64,000 bases of DNA from Arthrobacter roseus (GTDB lineage Bacteria; Actinomycetota; Actinomycetes; Actinomycetales; Micrococcaceae). Position numbers and translations under genes: made by a program. The notes beneath the pieces were generated by a model. It had not been told where the DNA came from. It did no database searches and saw only the letters and a list, made by a program, of their open reading frames with translations. The DNA lies in assembly GCF_016907875.1 (NCBI RefSeq), contig NZ_JAFBCU010000001.1:1116001-1180000 (forward strand), given 5' to 3'. Of the stretch, positions 17,080-26,156 are shown in pieces (position 1 is the stretch's first letter; every line of letters begins with the position of its first letter).

Positions 17080-18276
17080 CTAGGTCGTCACTTTTCGTCG
17101 CTGTCCCGCACTCTGGATGACAAGGGTGGCCGCTCCGAGGGCCTCGGCTCTATCCCCCAGCGACGTCGGCGCCACTGTAGTGGACTCTCCAACGACGGGG
17201 ATGGCGTACCGAATCAGCCCGCGGCGCACTGGCGCTACCAGCACTTCACCCAGCGCGCTCAACGGTCCGCCGACGACGATGACTTCTGGGTTGATCAAGT
17301 TTGCAAGTGTTCCTAGTGCCCGGCCTACGGCCTGCCCCGTGTCGTCTATGACTCGGAGGGTGGCGGCGTCCCCTTTCAAGGCGAGACGCACGATGTCTTG
17401 CGTTGTCAGCACGGCAGGAGAATGTCCGCGGAGGAGATCCAGCATGATTTTTGTTGAAGCCACCGTCTCAAGGCATCCGCGGTTGCCGCATCGGCAGACA
17501 CTGCCTTGGTCATCGAGGGTGGTGTGGCCTATTTCGCCAGTGACACCGATCTTGCCTCTGAATGGCTGACCGTTGATGACCAGCCCGGACCCGATGCCCG
17601 TCCCGATTTTGACGAAAGCGAGGTTTTCGGTTGTTCGGTAATCACCCCAGGTGACCTCAGCCAACGCTCCAAGATTGCAGTCATTGTCTACGTATACGGG
17701 CACGCCAAAGAGCGCTTCCATGTCTTCCCTCACCGCCACCCCTACCCATTCAGGATGAATGGTTCCTCCGACGGCGCGTCCAGTTCTGCTGTCGAGTGGG
17801 CCGGGTATTCCAACTCCGACGCCGGTCAGATCATCGAGCGTTCGCCCGGCCTGTTCAAGAAGGTCCCGGACCATTGAGTAAGCCGCCGTCATTCCGGTCT
17901 CAGCCGAATAGGCTTCGGCGGGAGGGGCTGTGCTTTCCGCGAGCACTTCGTAGGAGAGATTCGCAACGACCACCCGCAGGTGCCGGCGGCCAAAATCGAT
18001 GCCGACAGCAGCTTCACCGGTGTCTACCAGGTGAACTGCGAATGCACGCCTGCCGGAGCTGGTGATGGGCGTCAACCGGATCAGTCCCGAGGTGGACATA
18101 CGTTTGATGATGTTGGAAACCGTGGCAGTGGACAAGCCGGTCAATCGGGAGAGCTCGGCCTGCGTCAAAGCCCCGTTTCGTGTCAGGGCTTCGAGGAGAC
18201 GCTGCTGGTTCTGTGCCCTGAGGGCGGATTGGGATCCGGGGCGTGGTGGAGCGGAGTTGAATGGGGCGACTGGCAT
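17080..18276 (-). CDS. ROK family transcriptional repressor
   Basis: 398 aa from the ATG at 18276 (frame open to a TTG at 18312). It has an N-terminal winged helix-turn-helix (NGALTQAELSRLTGLSTATV) and then a sugar-kinase-like ROK domain with VGIDFGRRHLRV and GVGIPGP. The zinc/effector motif CRCGNRGCLE is followed by the GPL and C-terminal helices. Such proteins repress sugar uptake operons and release DNA on binding a sugar. The binding-protein and permease genes follow on the same strand, and they are its most likely target. Confidence 0.92.
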   Translation of the reverse strand: MPVAPFNSAPPRPGSQSALRAQNQQRLLEALTRNGALTQAELSRLTGLSTATVSNIIKRMSTSGLIRLTPITSSGRRAFAVHLVDTGEAAVGIDFGRRHLRVVVANLSYEVLAESTAPPAEAYSAETGMTAAYSMVRDLLEQAGRTLDDLTGVGVGIPGPLDSRTGRAVGGTIHPEWVGVAVREDMEALFGVPVYVDNDCNLGALAEVTWGDYRTTENLAFVKIGTGIGSGLVINGQPFRGKIGVTGEIGHTTLDDQGSVCRCGNRGCLETVASTKIMLDLLRGHSPAVLTTQDIVRLALKGDAATLRVIDDTGQAVGRALGTLANLINPEVIVVGGPLSALGEVLVAPVRRGLIRYAIPVVGESTTVAPTSLGDRAEALGAATLVIQSAGQRRKVTT

Positions 18277-18394
18277 AAGGGTAAGAGTGCTACATGAAGT
18301 AATTGTCGTCAAGAAGTAAATTCAAGATTGGACTAGCGAGCATTACGTGGCGGGTCCCGCACCATCCGTAGAAAGCGATGTCCACATAGCGTCC

Positions 18395-18913
18395 CTAGGC
18401 CAGGGCTTCGCGGTGTTTCTGCGCCAGTTCGCGGTAGTGCGAGGCATTGTCCCGAATCGATTGGAACTCTTCGTCGGTCAGTTCTCTGCGGACCTTGGCG
18501 GGGACGCCAGCCACGAGGGACCGCGGTGGGACCTCGGTGCCTTCAAGCACCACGGCGCCGGCTGCGACCAGCGAACCCGTGCCGATGACCGCCCCATTCA
18601 TCACGGTGGCGCTCATGCCAATCAAGCAGTCATCAGCGATGGTGCAGCCGTGGACTACCGCAGAGTGCCCAACGCTGACGCGGTTGCCCACTGTGGTCGG
18701 GAAGCCGGGGTCTGCGTGGAGCACCACGTTGTCCTGAAGATTGGTGCCCTCGCCTACCGTGATCGCCGCAGTGTCACCGCGGACGGACACACCATAGAAG
18801 GCGCTCGAATCGGCCCCCAGTGAGGCGTCCCCAATGATTGATGCCGTCGGCGCAACGAACGCGCCGGGGTGAATGAATGGAGATTTGCCGTCGAAATCGA
18901 TGATGTAGGCCAT
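18395..18913 (-). CDS. Gamma-carbonic anhydrase family hexapeptide-repeat protein
   Basis: 172 aa, a left-handed beta-helix of hexapeptide repeats forming a trimer. The three metal-binding His are visible at residues 66 (VVLHADP), 83 (VGHSAVV) and 88 (VHGC). A C-terminal helix (ELTDEEFQSIRDNASHY) packs against the helix. Relatives include YrdA and PaaY; many bind zinc or iron, and activity ranges from carbonic anhydrase to none shown. Transcription appears leaderless (TAGGGT 6 bases before ATG). The gene lies just after purU but has its own promoter. Confidence 0.9.
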   Translation of the reverse strand: MAYIIDFDGKSPFIHPGAFVAPTASIIGDASLGADSSAFYGVSVRGDTAAITVGEGTNLQDNVVLHADPGFPTTVGNRVSVGHSAVVHGCTIADDCLIGMSATVMNGAVIGTGSLVAAGAVVLEGTEVPPRSLVAGVPAKVRRELTDEEFQSIRDNASHYRELAQKHREALA

Positions 18914-18919
18914 GGCTCC

Positions 18920-18925
18920 ACCCTA
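18920..18925 (-). promoter_or_regulatory. -10 box TAGGGT, leaderless promoter of the gamma-carbonic anhydrase gene
   Basis: On the minus strand TAGGGT is followed by 6 bases and the ATG at 18913. It lies in the 26-base gap after purU. Confidence 0.55.
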
Positions 18926-18939
18926 CGTGGCAGCGGTGA

Positions 18940-19788
18940 TCAGTTGAAGACGATGGTTCGTTTTCCATCCAAGAGCACTCGGTGCTCGGCATGCCACTGT
19001 ACGGCCTGCGCTAAGGCACGGCCCTCCACATCACGGCCCAGGGTGGCCAGCGATTCAGGGGACCGGGCGTGATCGACCCGGATCACCTCTTGTTCGATGA
19101 TCGGTCCCTCATCGAGATCGGCTGTGACGTAGTGCGCCGTTGCGCCAATCAGTTTGACCCCGCGGGTGTGCGCCTGATGGTAAGGACGCGCGCCCTTGAA
19201 CGATGGCAGGAATGAGTGGTGGATGTTGATGGCCTGGCCAGACAGGTCTCGGCAGAGATCGTCGGAGAGAACTTGCATGTAGCGCGCCAGTACCACCAGT
19301 TCAATGTTGGCCCCGGCAATGATGTTTCTCAACGCGGCCTCGGCTTTGTCTTTCGAATCGGGGGTGACGGGCACGTGATGAAAAGCGATGCCGTAGAAGT
19401 CCGCCAGTGGTTCTAGATCCCGATGATTAGAAACGATCGCCGGGATCTCGATGGCAAGGGTGCCCGAGCGTTGTAGGAACAGCAGATCGTTCAGACAGTG
19501 CCCCGCCTTGGACGCCATGACCAACGTTCTCATCCGCGCTCCGTCCCGGTTCAGACTCCACTGCATTCCGAACTCCCCAGCTACCGGTGCCAGCCCGGCC
19601 TCCAGCACATCAGCAGCCGACGTCGTTGTCATAGCCACTCGCATGAAAAATGTACCCGTATCCGGTGACCCATACTGCTGTGATTCTGTGATGTTGCAGC
19701 CGGCTTCGGCCAGCGCGCCGGAGACGGCGTGCACAATGCCGGGTCTGTCGGGGCAGAAGAGGGAGAGAGAGTATGAAAGATCAGTCAC
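18940..19788 (-). CDS. purU: Formyltetrahydrofolate deformylase (PurU)
   Basis: 282 aa. It hydrolyses 10-formyl-THF to THF and formate, balancing the one-carbon pool. There is an N-terminal ACT domain (about 1-80, SLFCPDRPGIVHAVSGALAE) and a formyltransferase-like catalytic domain with INIHHSFLPSFKGARPYHQA and YVTADLDEGPI, carrying the Asn/His/Asp set. The start is GTG, and a TAACCT box lies 6 bases upstream, so it is probably leaderless. It is divergent from an acetyltransferase gene with 44 bases between the starts. Confidence 0.96.
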   Translation of the reverse strand: MTDLSYSLSLFCPDRPGIVHAVSGALAEAGCNITESQQYGSPDTGTFFMRVAMTTTSAADVLEAGLAPVAGEFGMQWSLNRDGARMRTLVMASKAGHCLNDLLFLQRSGTLAIEIPAIVSNHRDLEPLADFYGIAFHHVPVTPDSKDKAEAALRNIIAGANIELVVLARYMQVLSDDLCRDLSGQAINIHHSFLPSFKGARPYHQAHTRGVKLIGATAHYVTADLDEGPIIEQEVIRVDHARSPESLATLGRDVEGRALAQAVQWHAEHRVLLDGKRTIVFN

Positions 19789-19794
19789 GAACCA

Positions 19795-19800
19795 AGGTTA
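19795..19800 (-). promoter_or_regulatory. -10 box TAACCT, leaderless promoter of purU
   Basis: TAACCT on the minus strand lies 6 bases before the GTG start at 19788. It is back to back with the acetyltransferase promoter, with 20 bases between the two -10 boxes. Confidence 0.6.
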
Positions 19801-19820
19801 CCCGCGCGTCTATCCACGGG

Positions 19821-19826
19821 TAGCCT
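19821..19826 (+). promoter_or_regulatory. -10 box TAGCCT, leaderless promoter of the acetyltransferase gene
   Basis: TAGCCT ends 6 bases before the ATG at 19833. Its expected -35 site overlaps the purU -10 box. Confidence 0.6.
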
Positions 19827-19832
19827 GTGTGC

Positions 19833-20372
19833 ATGGACGTTACCTTCTCCCCGCTGACAGATCAGGACGATGACGAACTGATCAGGTTCCTGACCACGAA
19901 CGCCTTCCCGTTCCACGTCAGCAGCGCGCCTAGTGAGGAACAGGTGCGCGACAGGATGGCAGCCGGAGAGTTTCGCAGCGACGAGACCCGAACGTACTGG
20001 ATCTACGGGGACAACCAGCGACTGGGCTTACTGAAGTTGGAAGACCTCAAGGACGACAACCCCGTCTTCGACCTGCGGTTGGCCGAGCGATTCCGCGGTG
20101 AAGGCCACGGGGTGCCCGTGCTGAACGCCCTGACCGGCATGGTTTTTAAGGAATTTCCGCACTTTCGGCGGTTCGAGGGCCAGACTCGCGAGGACAACAT
20201 CGCCATGCGGAAAACGCTCCTGCGCTGCGGGTTTGTCAAGGAAGCGCACTACCGGCAGAGCTGGCCATCCGAGGGCGGCACCTATCTCGCTTCCGTTGCT
20301 TACACCATCCTCAAATCTGATTGGGAGGACGGGACAACGACGCCGGTGGTCTGGGAGGACTTCGAGGAGTAG
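19833..20372 (+). CDS. GNAT family N-acetyltransferase
   Basis: 179 aa, about the size of RimJ/RimL-type acetyltransferases. It shows the acetyl-CoA strand (LGLLKLEDLKDDNPVFDLRL), a degenerate pyrophosphate loop (RFRGEGHGVPVL) and the typical late segment EGQTREDNIAMRKTLLRCGF. It would acetylate an amine on a protein or small molecule; the substrate is unknown. I take the ATG at 19833 and not the GTG two codons earlier, since that GTG touches the -10 box. Divergent from purU. Confidence 0.88.
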   Translation: MDVTFSPLTDQDDDELIRFLTTNAFPFHVSSAPSEEQVRDRMAAGEFRSDETRTYWIYGDNQRLGLLKLEDLKDDNPVFDLRLAERFRGEGHGVPVLNALTGMVFKEFPHFRRFEGQTREDNIAMRKTLLRCGFVKEAHYRQSWPSEGGTYLASVAYTILKSDWEDGTTTPVVWEDFEE

Positions 20373-20467
20373 ACATTCGCCGAATCAAGTCGGCAGAAAA
20401 TACGCCGAGATCATCTTCAGCCGGTAGCCTGTGAGTAGAAGTCCGTACCCTCACCCAGGAGTCTAGA

Positions 20468-21751
20468 GTGACCGCAACAAGCCAGTCTGTGTCCAACGCG
20501 CCCCTTTCGGAGATTGATCCGGAAATCGCCGACGTACTCAACAAGGAGCTCGGTAGACAGCGGGACACGCTGGAAATGATCGCATCGGAAAACTTTGCGC
20601 CCCGGGCGGTACTCGAGGCTCAGGGGTCGGTCTTGACCAACAAGTACGCTGAAGGGTATCCGGGACGCCGCTACTATGGCGGCTGCGAACACGTCGATGT
20701 AGCGGAAAACCTCGCCATCGAGCGCGTGAAAGCGCTCTTCGGCGCCGAATTCGCCAATGTACAGCCGCACTCAGGTGCTCAGGCCAACGCAGCCGCGCTC
20801 GCCGCCATGGCCAAGCCCGGCGACAAAATCATGGGACTCTCGCTAGCGCACGGTGGGCACCTGACCCACGGAATGAAGCTGAACTTCTCCGGGAAACTGT
20901 ATGAGGTCGCTGCCTACGGTGTCGAGGAAGACACCAACCGTATTGATATGGACCGGGTTCGCGAGCAAGCCATCGCAGAAAAGCCCAGGGTCATCATTGC
21001 TGGCTGGTCCGCTTACCCGCGCCAGCTCGATTTTGCGGCCTTCCGCTCCATTGCGGACGAGGTGGGAGCCGTGTTCTGGACGGATATGGCACACTTCGCC
21101 GGTCTTGTTGCCGCCGGGCTTCATCCCAATCCGGTGCCGCACGCCGACGTCGTCACCTCCACTGTTCACAAGACTCTGGCTGGTCCGCGGTCGGGCCTGA
21201 TTCTGGCCAAGCAGGAGTGGGCAAAGAAGCTCAACTCAAATGTTTTCCCGGGTCAGCAGGGCGGACCGTTGATGCATGTCATCGCAGCGAAGGCCACAGC
21301 GTTCAAGATTGCGGGCTCGGATGAGTTCAAGGAACGTCAGCAGCGGGTACTTGAGGGCGCGTCGATCATAGCGGACCGGCTGACGTCCGCCGACGTCGCC
21401 GAGCACGGCGTTTCAGTGCTGACCGGCGGTACGGATGTTCACCTCGTCCTGGTGGACCTGCGCAATTCGGCGCTCGACGGTCAGCAGGCAGAGGATTTGC
21501 TGGACTCTGTAGGTATCACGGTCAACCGCAACGCCATACCCAATGACCCCCGCCCACCCATGGTCACGTCCGGGCTGCGCATTGGTACGCCGGCTCTGGC
21601 CACGCGTGGATTTGGCGCCACTGAGTTCACCGAAGTCGCAGAGATCATTGCCAGCGCCCTCAAGCCCGGCGCGGACATCGAAGCGCTCCGAGCCAGAGTT
21701 GCAAAGCTGACAGCTGAGTTCCCGCTATACCCCGAACACGAGGAGTGGTAA
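20468..21751 (+). CDS. glyA: Serine hydroxymethyltransferase (GlyA)
   Basis: 427 aa, normal length. A PLP enzyme converting serine and THF to glycine and 5,10-methylene-THF, in the cytoplasm. Seen are [34 protein letters not shown] and the PLP-lysine motif [13 protein letters not shown]. The GTG start has AGGAGT 5 bases upstream, and a TAGCCT -10 box at 20425-20430 would give a leader of about 30 bases. No glycine riboswitch is recognisable. The folD gene follows after 3 bases, so the two steps of methylene-THF supply are coupled. Confidence 0.97.
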   Translation: MTATSQSVSNAPLSEIDPEIADVLNKELGRQRDTLEMIASENFAPRAVLEAQGSVLTNKYAEGYPGRRYYGGCEHVDVAENLAIERVKALFGAEFANVQPHSGAQANAAALAAMAKPGDKIMGLSLAHGGHLTHGMKLNFSGKLYEVAAYGVEEDTNRIDMDRVREQAIAEKPRVIIAGWSAYPRQLDFAAFRSIADEVGAVFWTDMAHFAGLVAAGLHPNPVPHADVVTSTVHKTLAGPRSGLILAKQEWAKKLNSNVFPGQQGGPLMHVIAAKATAFKIAGSDEFKERQQRVLEGASIIADRLTSADVAEHGVSVLTGGTDVHLVLVDLRNSALDGQQAEDLLDSVGITVNRNAIPNDPRPPMVTSGLRIGTPALATRGFGATEFTEVAEIIASALKPGADIEALRARVAKLTAEFPLYPEHEEW

Positions 21752-21754
21752 GCC

Positions 21755-22735
21755 GTGGAGCAGGGCAGCAACATGGTGGGGGCTGCGGAGCCGGCCGATG
21801 AGTCTGGGGTTCCGGCGGGCAACGCGGAGCGCACACCCTTGGGCACTAAAAAAGCGGCCCGGGTACTGGATGGAAAGGCAACGGCCCGCGCTATCAAAGC
21901 CGAGCTTGCGGAGAGAGTCCACACGCTGAAGTCTGTCCATGGCATCACCCCCGGGCTGGGTACGGTCCTCGTTGGCGATGATCCGGCAAGTCATTCTTAT
22001 GTGGGCGGCAAGCACCGCGACTGCGTGGAAGTGGGCATCCAGTCCATTCGCCGGGATCTGCCCGCGGACATCACGCAGGCGGAGCTCTTGGATGTGGTGG
22101 ATGAGCTGAACGCAAATCCGGAGTGCACGGGCTACATCGTGCAGCTGCCACTTCCTGCGCATCTGGATGCCAACGCGATCCTGGAGCGAATGGATCCAGC
22201 TAAGGATGCGGACGGACTACATCCCATCAACCTCGGACGGCTTGTGCTCAATGTGAGTGATCCCATGGCGTCGCCGCTACCCTGCACTCCGCAGGGCATT
22301 GTTGAGCTGCTGATCCGCCACGAGGTGTATCTCACGGGTAAGAACGTGTTGGTGATCGGCAGGGGAATCACGGTGGGGCGTCCGTTGGGCCTACTGTTGA
22401 CGCGCCGGCCCATCAACGCGACGGTGACGCTCGCCCACACGGGAACCAGAGATCTGTTGGAGCACCTGAGAACGGCCGACGTCGTCATTGCCGCCGCCGG
22501 GTTCCCAGGGATGGTCAAGGCCGAAGATCTCAAACCGGGTGCGGTGGTGCTCGATGTTGGTGTGACGCGGGTTGAGGATCCGGAAACCGGGAAAGTCACC
22601 CTGATGGGCGACGTCGAGAAGGCTGCTGCAGAGGTTGCGTCCTGGCTCTCGCCCAACCCCGGTGGAGTGGGGCCGATGACTCGCGCGATGCTGCTCTCCA
22701 ACGTCGTCGAGGCCGCGGAGCGCTCTGCGTCCTAA
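21755..22735 (+). CDS. folD: Methylene-THF dehydrogenase / methenyl-THF cyclohydrolase (FolD)
   Basis: 326 aa. It turns 5,10-methylene-THF made by GlyA into 10-formyl-THF, which PurN and PurH consume and PurU hydrolyses. Catalytic motif [14 protein letters not shown], substrate loop [10 protein letters not shown] and nucleotide-binding [11 protein letters not shown] are present. About 37 N-terminal residues rich in Gly/Ala/Glu precede the conserved start and make it longer than the usual 285-300 aa. A start at the ATG at 21773 would shorten this only slightly. The GTG is 3 bases past glyA with GAGGAG upstream. Confidence 0.96.
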   Translation: MEQGSNMVGAAEPADESGVPAGNAERTPLGTKKAARVLDGKATARAIKAELAERVHTLKSVHGITPGLGTVLVGDDPASHSYVGGKHRDCVEVGIQSIRRDLPADITQAELLDVVDELNANPECTGYIVQLPLPAHLDANAILERMDPAKDADGLHPINLGRLVLNVSDPMASPLPCTPQGIVELLIRHEVYLTGKNVLVIGRGITVGRPLGLLLTRRPINATVTLAHTGTRDLLEHLRTADVVIAAAGFPGMVKAEDLKPGAVVLDVGVTRVEDPETGKVTLMGDVEKAAAEVASWLSPNPGGVGPMTRAMLLSNVVEAAERSAS

Positions 22736-22767
22736 CTGATTGGTTGGTGACAACCAGTCCGGTCAAC

Positions 22768-22773
22768 TACTGT
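22768..22773 (+). promoter_or_regulatory. -10 box TACTGT, leaderless promoter of the ABC exporter operon
   Basis: TACTGT ends 6 bases before the GTG at 22780, with no Shine-Dalgarno. Confidence 0.55.
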
Positions 22774-22779
22774 TAGCGA

Positions 22780-23721
22780 GTGCCCAACTCGACACCGCCT
22801 GAATTCGTCATTTCCGCCCACAATCTCACCAAAAAATATGGTGATTTCGTTGCTGTGGACGGTATCTCTTTCGACGTACCCCCAGGGGAGGCTTTCGGCC
22901 TTCTTGGTCCCAACGGAGCGGGTAAGTCCACCACCATGAAGATGATCGGCGGGGTGTCTCAACGGACTGACGGCGACCTCACGATCATGGGGCTCGACCC
23001 CGAGCACCATGGACCAGAGGTGCGGGCGCATCTGGGCGTAGTTCCGCAACAGGACAACCTGGACGAGGAACTCAAGGTCCGCGATAATCTCCTGGTGTAC
23101 GGGCGGTACTTTGGTCTGCCGATGAGTTATCTGCAGCCGAAGGCGGACGAGTTGCTGGAGTTTGCACAGCTCAAGGACAAGGCAAAATCCAGAGTGGATG
23201 CCTTGTCCGGTGGAATGAAACGCCGTCTGACCATTGCGCGGTCTTTGATCAACGACCCCAAAATTCTGCTCCTTGATGAGCCAACTACGGGCCTGGATCC
23301 GCAGGCTCGCCATATCCTCTGGGACCGGCTCTTCCGCCTGAAGGAAGCAGGGGTCACCCTGATCCTGACCACGCACTACATGGATGAGGCAGAGCAGCTC
23401 TGCGATCGCCTCATCGTGGTGGACAAGGGGCGCATTATGGCCGAGGGCTCGCCCGCGGCGCTCATCCGAGAGCACTCCACCAGGGAGGTCCTGGAGCTGC
23501 GATTCGGCTCGGACCGCAATACGACGGTCAGCGCGGAACTCGTTGGCATCGGCGATCGATTGGAGACGCTTCCGGATCGTGTGTTGATTTATGCGCACGA
23601 CGGCGAGTCCGCGCTCGAACAGGTCACCGCGCGGGGGCTTCATCCCATCACGTCGCTCGTGCGGCGCTCCTCACTGGAGGATGTCTTCCTGCGCCTGACC
23701 GGGAGGAGCCTCGTTGACTGA
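22780..23721 (+). CDS. ABC exporter ATP-binding protein, NodI/DrrA type
   Basis: 313 aa. Walker A GPNGAGKST, Q-loop VPQQDNLDEELKV, signature LSGGMKRRL, Walker B ILLLDEPTTGLDP and the switch His in LTTHYMDEAEQL are all present. The C-terminal extension (about residues 235-313) is the one found in NodI and DrrA drug exporters. It powers the two ABC-2 permeases downstream, whose first gene overlaps it by 8 bases. The product is likely exported, but the substrate (drug, lipid or polysaccharide) is not defined. Confidence 0.93.
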   Translation: MPNSTPPEFVISAHNLTKKYGDFVAVDGISFDVPPGEAFGLLGPNGAGKSTTMKMIGGVSQRTDGDLTIMGLDPEHHGPEVRAHLGVVPQQDNLDEELKVRDNLLVYGRYFGLPMSYLQPKADELLEFAQLKDKAKSRVDALSGGMKRRLTIARSLINDPKILLLDEPTTGLDPQARHILWDRLFRLKEAGVTLILTTHYMDEAEQLCDRLIVVDKGRIMAEGSPAALIREHSTREVLELRFGSDRNTTVSAELVGIGDRLETLPDRVLIYAHDGESALEQVTARGLHPITSLVRRSSLEDVFLRLTGRSLVD

Positions 23722-24610
23722 GCAACAGAACCGGCCAGGAGCAAGGGTTGTGGAGCGTCACCCGGTGCTTGGTCTTCGTTCGCCGTTGACCCCGGCCGAG
23801 ACTGCAACGAAAGCTCGGCGGTTCGGGTCCTTTTACTATGCCGAGCACTGGCTGAGGACGCTGCGGGGCTATGGCTGGACCGTCGTGGTGACATCCATTG
23901 GTACACCACTGGTGTACTTGTTTGCGATGGGTGTTGGGCTGGCTTCACTCGTGGATGCGAACAGCAACGCTTCGCTCGACGGCGGCAGCTCGGGGCCGGT
24001 CTCGTACCTGGTGTTTGTGGCTCCCGCTCTGCTGGCAACGGCGGCAATCATGGTGGCTAGCGAAGAGAATACCTATACGGTGATGGGCGGTTTCAAATGG
24101 CATCGCACCTATTACGGCCCCAACGCGTCGCCGTTGGCCAGTGATCAGCTCGTCAACGGCCATGTCATGGGGGTTTCGGTCAGGCTTTTGGCAACCACCG
24201 CCATCTACTACGTGTTCCTGCTGCTCTTTGGCGCCGTTCAGCAGGATACCGGCTGGATCATGATCTTCTCCGCTGCCCTTGCTGGATTGTCCTTCGGCAT
24301 CCCGCTGATGGCCTATTCGGCGTCGGTCATTGAGGACAAGGGTCAGTTCGCGATGGTGCAGCGCTTTATTGTGATGCCGTTGTTCCTGTTTTCCGGGACG
24401 TTTTTCCCGCTGGATGCCATGCCGTTGGTGGTCCGTTGGATTGGTTGGATTTCTCCTTTGTGGCACTCAACCGAGCTCGGACGCGTCCTTTCCTACGGTT
24501 ACAGCGAGCCTGCGGTCCTGACGGCGGTCCACGTGGCCTACCTGGTGCTTCTGTGCTTCGTGGGACTCTATTTCGCCCGTCGTAACTATGAGCGGAGGTT
24601 GGGAAAATGA
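23714..24610 (+). CDS. ABC-2 type exporter permease, first subunit
   Basis: 298 aa from a TTG start with GGGAGGAG upstream, overlapping the ATPase gene. About 40 polar residues come first, then six hydrophobic segments. The ABC-2 landmark near the C-terminus reads PLFLFSGTFFPLDAMPLVVR, a relative of the NodJ signature. It pairs with the next permease, which it overlaps by 4 bases (ATGA). A GTG at 23750 would be an alternative start but has no ribosome site. Confidence 0.9.
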   Translation: MTEQQNRPGARVVERHPVLGLRSPLTPAETATKARRFGSFYYAEHWLRTLRGYGWTVVVTSIGTPLVYLFAMGVGLASLVDANSNASLDGGSSGPVSYLVFVAPALLATAAIMVASEENTYTVMGGFKWHRTYYGPNASPLASDQLVNGHVMGVSVRLLATTAIYYVFLLLFGAVQQDTGWIMIFSAALAGLSFGIPLMAYSASVIEDKGQFAMVQRFIVMPLFLFSGTFFPLDAMPLVVRWIGWISPLWHSTELGRVLSYGYSEPAVLTAVHVAYLVLLCFVGLYFARRNYERRLGK

Positions 24611-25437
24611 CGCAGGTCCTTGCCTCTGACGTGTTGTTTGTACCGTCACGGCGTTTCCTGGGTTCTCTGTATTCCGGGAATATTCGTGCCGTCTTCTCCC
24701 GTGGGGTAAAGGCCACGTGGGGCACCAATTGGGCCATCATGATCAGTGGTTTCGTTGAGCCGGTCCTGTACCTGATCGCCATGGGCATCGGTTTGGGTTC
24801 CTTGGTGGGGGACATCGAGGGACCCGGTGGCCAGTCGATCGGCTACGCGAGCTATATCGCTCCAGCGCTGCTTGCTGTATCTGCTATGAATGGGGCAGTG
24901 TACGACTCGACGTGGAACGTGTTCTTCAAGCTCAACTTTGCCAAGCTCTACGAAGGGATGCTGTACACGTCCCTAGGGCCGCTGGATGTCGCTCTGGGGG
25001 AGATACTGCTGGCGCTCCTTCGCGGCGCCATGTACGCCACCGGGTTCACAGCAGTGATGGGAGCTATGGGCTTGATCAGCTCACCGTGGGCGTTATTGAT
25101 GGTGCCGGCCGCCGTCCTCATAGCCTTTGGCTTTGCATCCTTTGGAATGGCCATCACCAGCTATATGAAGACGTTCCAGCAGATGGACTGGATCAACTTT
25201 GTGATGCTGCCAATGTTTCTGTTCTCGGCAACGTTCTATCCGTTGAGTGTTTACCCGGAGCCGATTCAGTGGTTCATTCAGGCACTGCCACTGTGGCACG
25301 GCGTCGAGCTGCTGCGACAGCTCAACGTCGGCATGTTCGGTCCTGAAACGCTGCTACACGTTCTGTATTTCCTGGTCATGATCCTCTGTGGACTGGTGCT
25401 CACAACCTTCAGGCTGCGGAAACTCTTCCTGAAGTAG
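24607..25437 (+). CDS. ABC-2 type exporter permease, second subunit
   Basis: 276 aa, a paralogue of the preceding permease and closer to NodJ. Six hydrophobic segments are present, with MLPMFLFSATFYPLSVYPEP as the family signature near the C-terminus. Two different permeases with one ATPase suggest a heterodimeric channel. It is the last gene of the operon, convergent with the sortase gene 8 bases away, and no clear terminator hairpin separates them. Confidence 0.9.
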   Translation: MTQVLASDVLFVPSRRFLGSLYSGNIRAVFSRGVKATWGTNWAIMISGFVEPVLYLIAMGIGLGSLVGDIEGPGGQSIGYASYIAPALLAVSAMNGAVYDSTWNVFFKLNFAKLYEGMLYTSLGPLDVALGEILLALLRGAMYATGFTAVMGAMGLISSPWALLMVPAAVLIAFGFASFGMAITSYMKTFQQMDWINFVMLPMFLFSATFYPLSVYPEPIQWFIQALPLWHGVELLRQLNVGMFGPETLLHVLYFLVMILCGLVLTTFRLRKLFLK

Positions 25438-25445
25438 CAGCGGAA

Positions 25446-26141
25446 CTACACCTTCAGCTTCGCGTAGACCACGTAGTTGTAGTCCCACAGACCTGTGGAC
25501 TCCTGGTACCCGTCGCAGGTGATGAGGCGTAACTCCGATCCAGGAGTGTTGCCGTACACCTCGAGCGTGGGGAAGTCGTCCTTCTCATATTGGACGCCCT
25601 TGTCGACGACGAAGACCGCAGTGGATCCGTCATCACGCGGGACCTTAATCTCATCGCCTGATTTGAGCTCGCGAAGTTTTGCGAAGACGCCGGGGCCCCC
25701 GCCGGTAGCGTTGACGTGGCCGAGCATGACTGCGGGACCGCGTTCTCCGGGGGTTGGTGACTGGGTGTACCAGCTGGCAGGGGACCCCGGCCCTTCGGTG
25801 GGTACTTCCAGCGTGCCGTCCGACCGCTGGCCGAGGTGTACGAGTTCGGACTGAACACCGATGGTCGGGATGACGAGCGATGCCGGTTTCGAGGCTTCCA
25901 TGACCGAAAGCTCGGGTGTCTTTGTGGGTGCCGGCGCTGCCTGCGTGGCGGTGGGGCTAGCGCTGGGGGATGCCGACGTCGCCGTCGGGCTTGGCGTGCT
26001 GGTTGAGGATGGGCCGTTGGACGGCGGGGCAGTGGTCGCGGCGTCACCGCAGCCCTGGAGACCCAGGGCTGCGGTGACGACGAGGGCAACCGCCGCGGAT
26101 GTCCGAAGACCTCCGCGGCGACTGCGATCATGATTCGTCAT
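25446..26141 (-). CDS. Class F sortase-like protein with a lipobox
   Basis: 231 aa. The N-terminus ends in LQGC (Cys31), so it may be a lipoprotein and not the usual membrane-spanning sortase. A Ser/Thr/Pro/Ala-rich linker (about 35-77) leads to a sortase barrel. His142 (LGHVN) and Cys209 (RLITC) match the catalytic His and Cys. The Arg normally found on the strand after the Cys is missing: the matching stretch is LWDYNYVV and no Arg occurs after Cys209. The gene lies 15 bases after a CHRD protein with a C-terminal anchor, its probable substrate. Sortase fold is certain enough; activity is open. Confidence 0.85.
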   Translation of the reverse strand: MTNHDRSRRGGLRTSAAVALVVTAALGLQGCGDAATTAPPSNGPSSTSTPSPTATSASPSASPTATQAAPAPTKTPELSVMEASKPASLVIPTIGVQSELVHLGQRSDGTLEVPTEGPGSPASWYTQSPTPGERGPAVMLGHVNATGGGPGVFAKLRELKSGDEIKVPRDDGSTAVFVVDKGVQYEKDDFPTLEVYGNTPGSELRLITCDGYQESTGLWDYNYVVYAKLKV

Positions 26142-26156
26142 GAATACGAACCTGGA

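Noticed and set aside
20373-20467. Glycine riboswitch before glyA
   Set aside because: The gap is only 95 bases and I see neither the paired aptamer layout nor a terminator; an ordinary promoter plus Shine-Dalgarno explains it.
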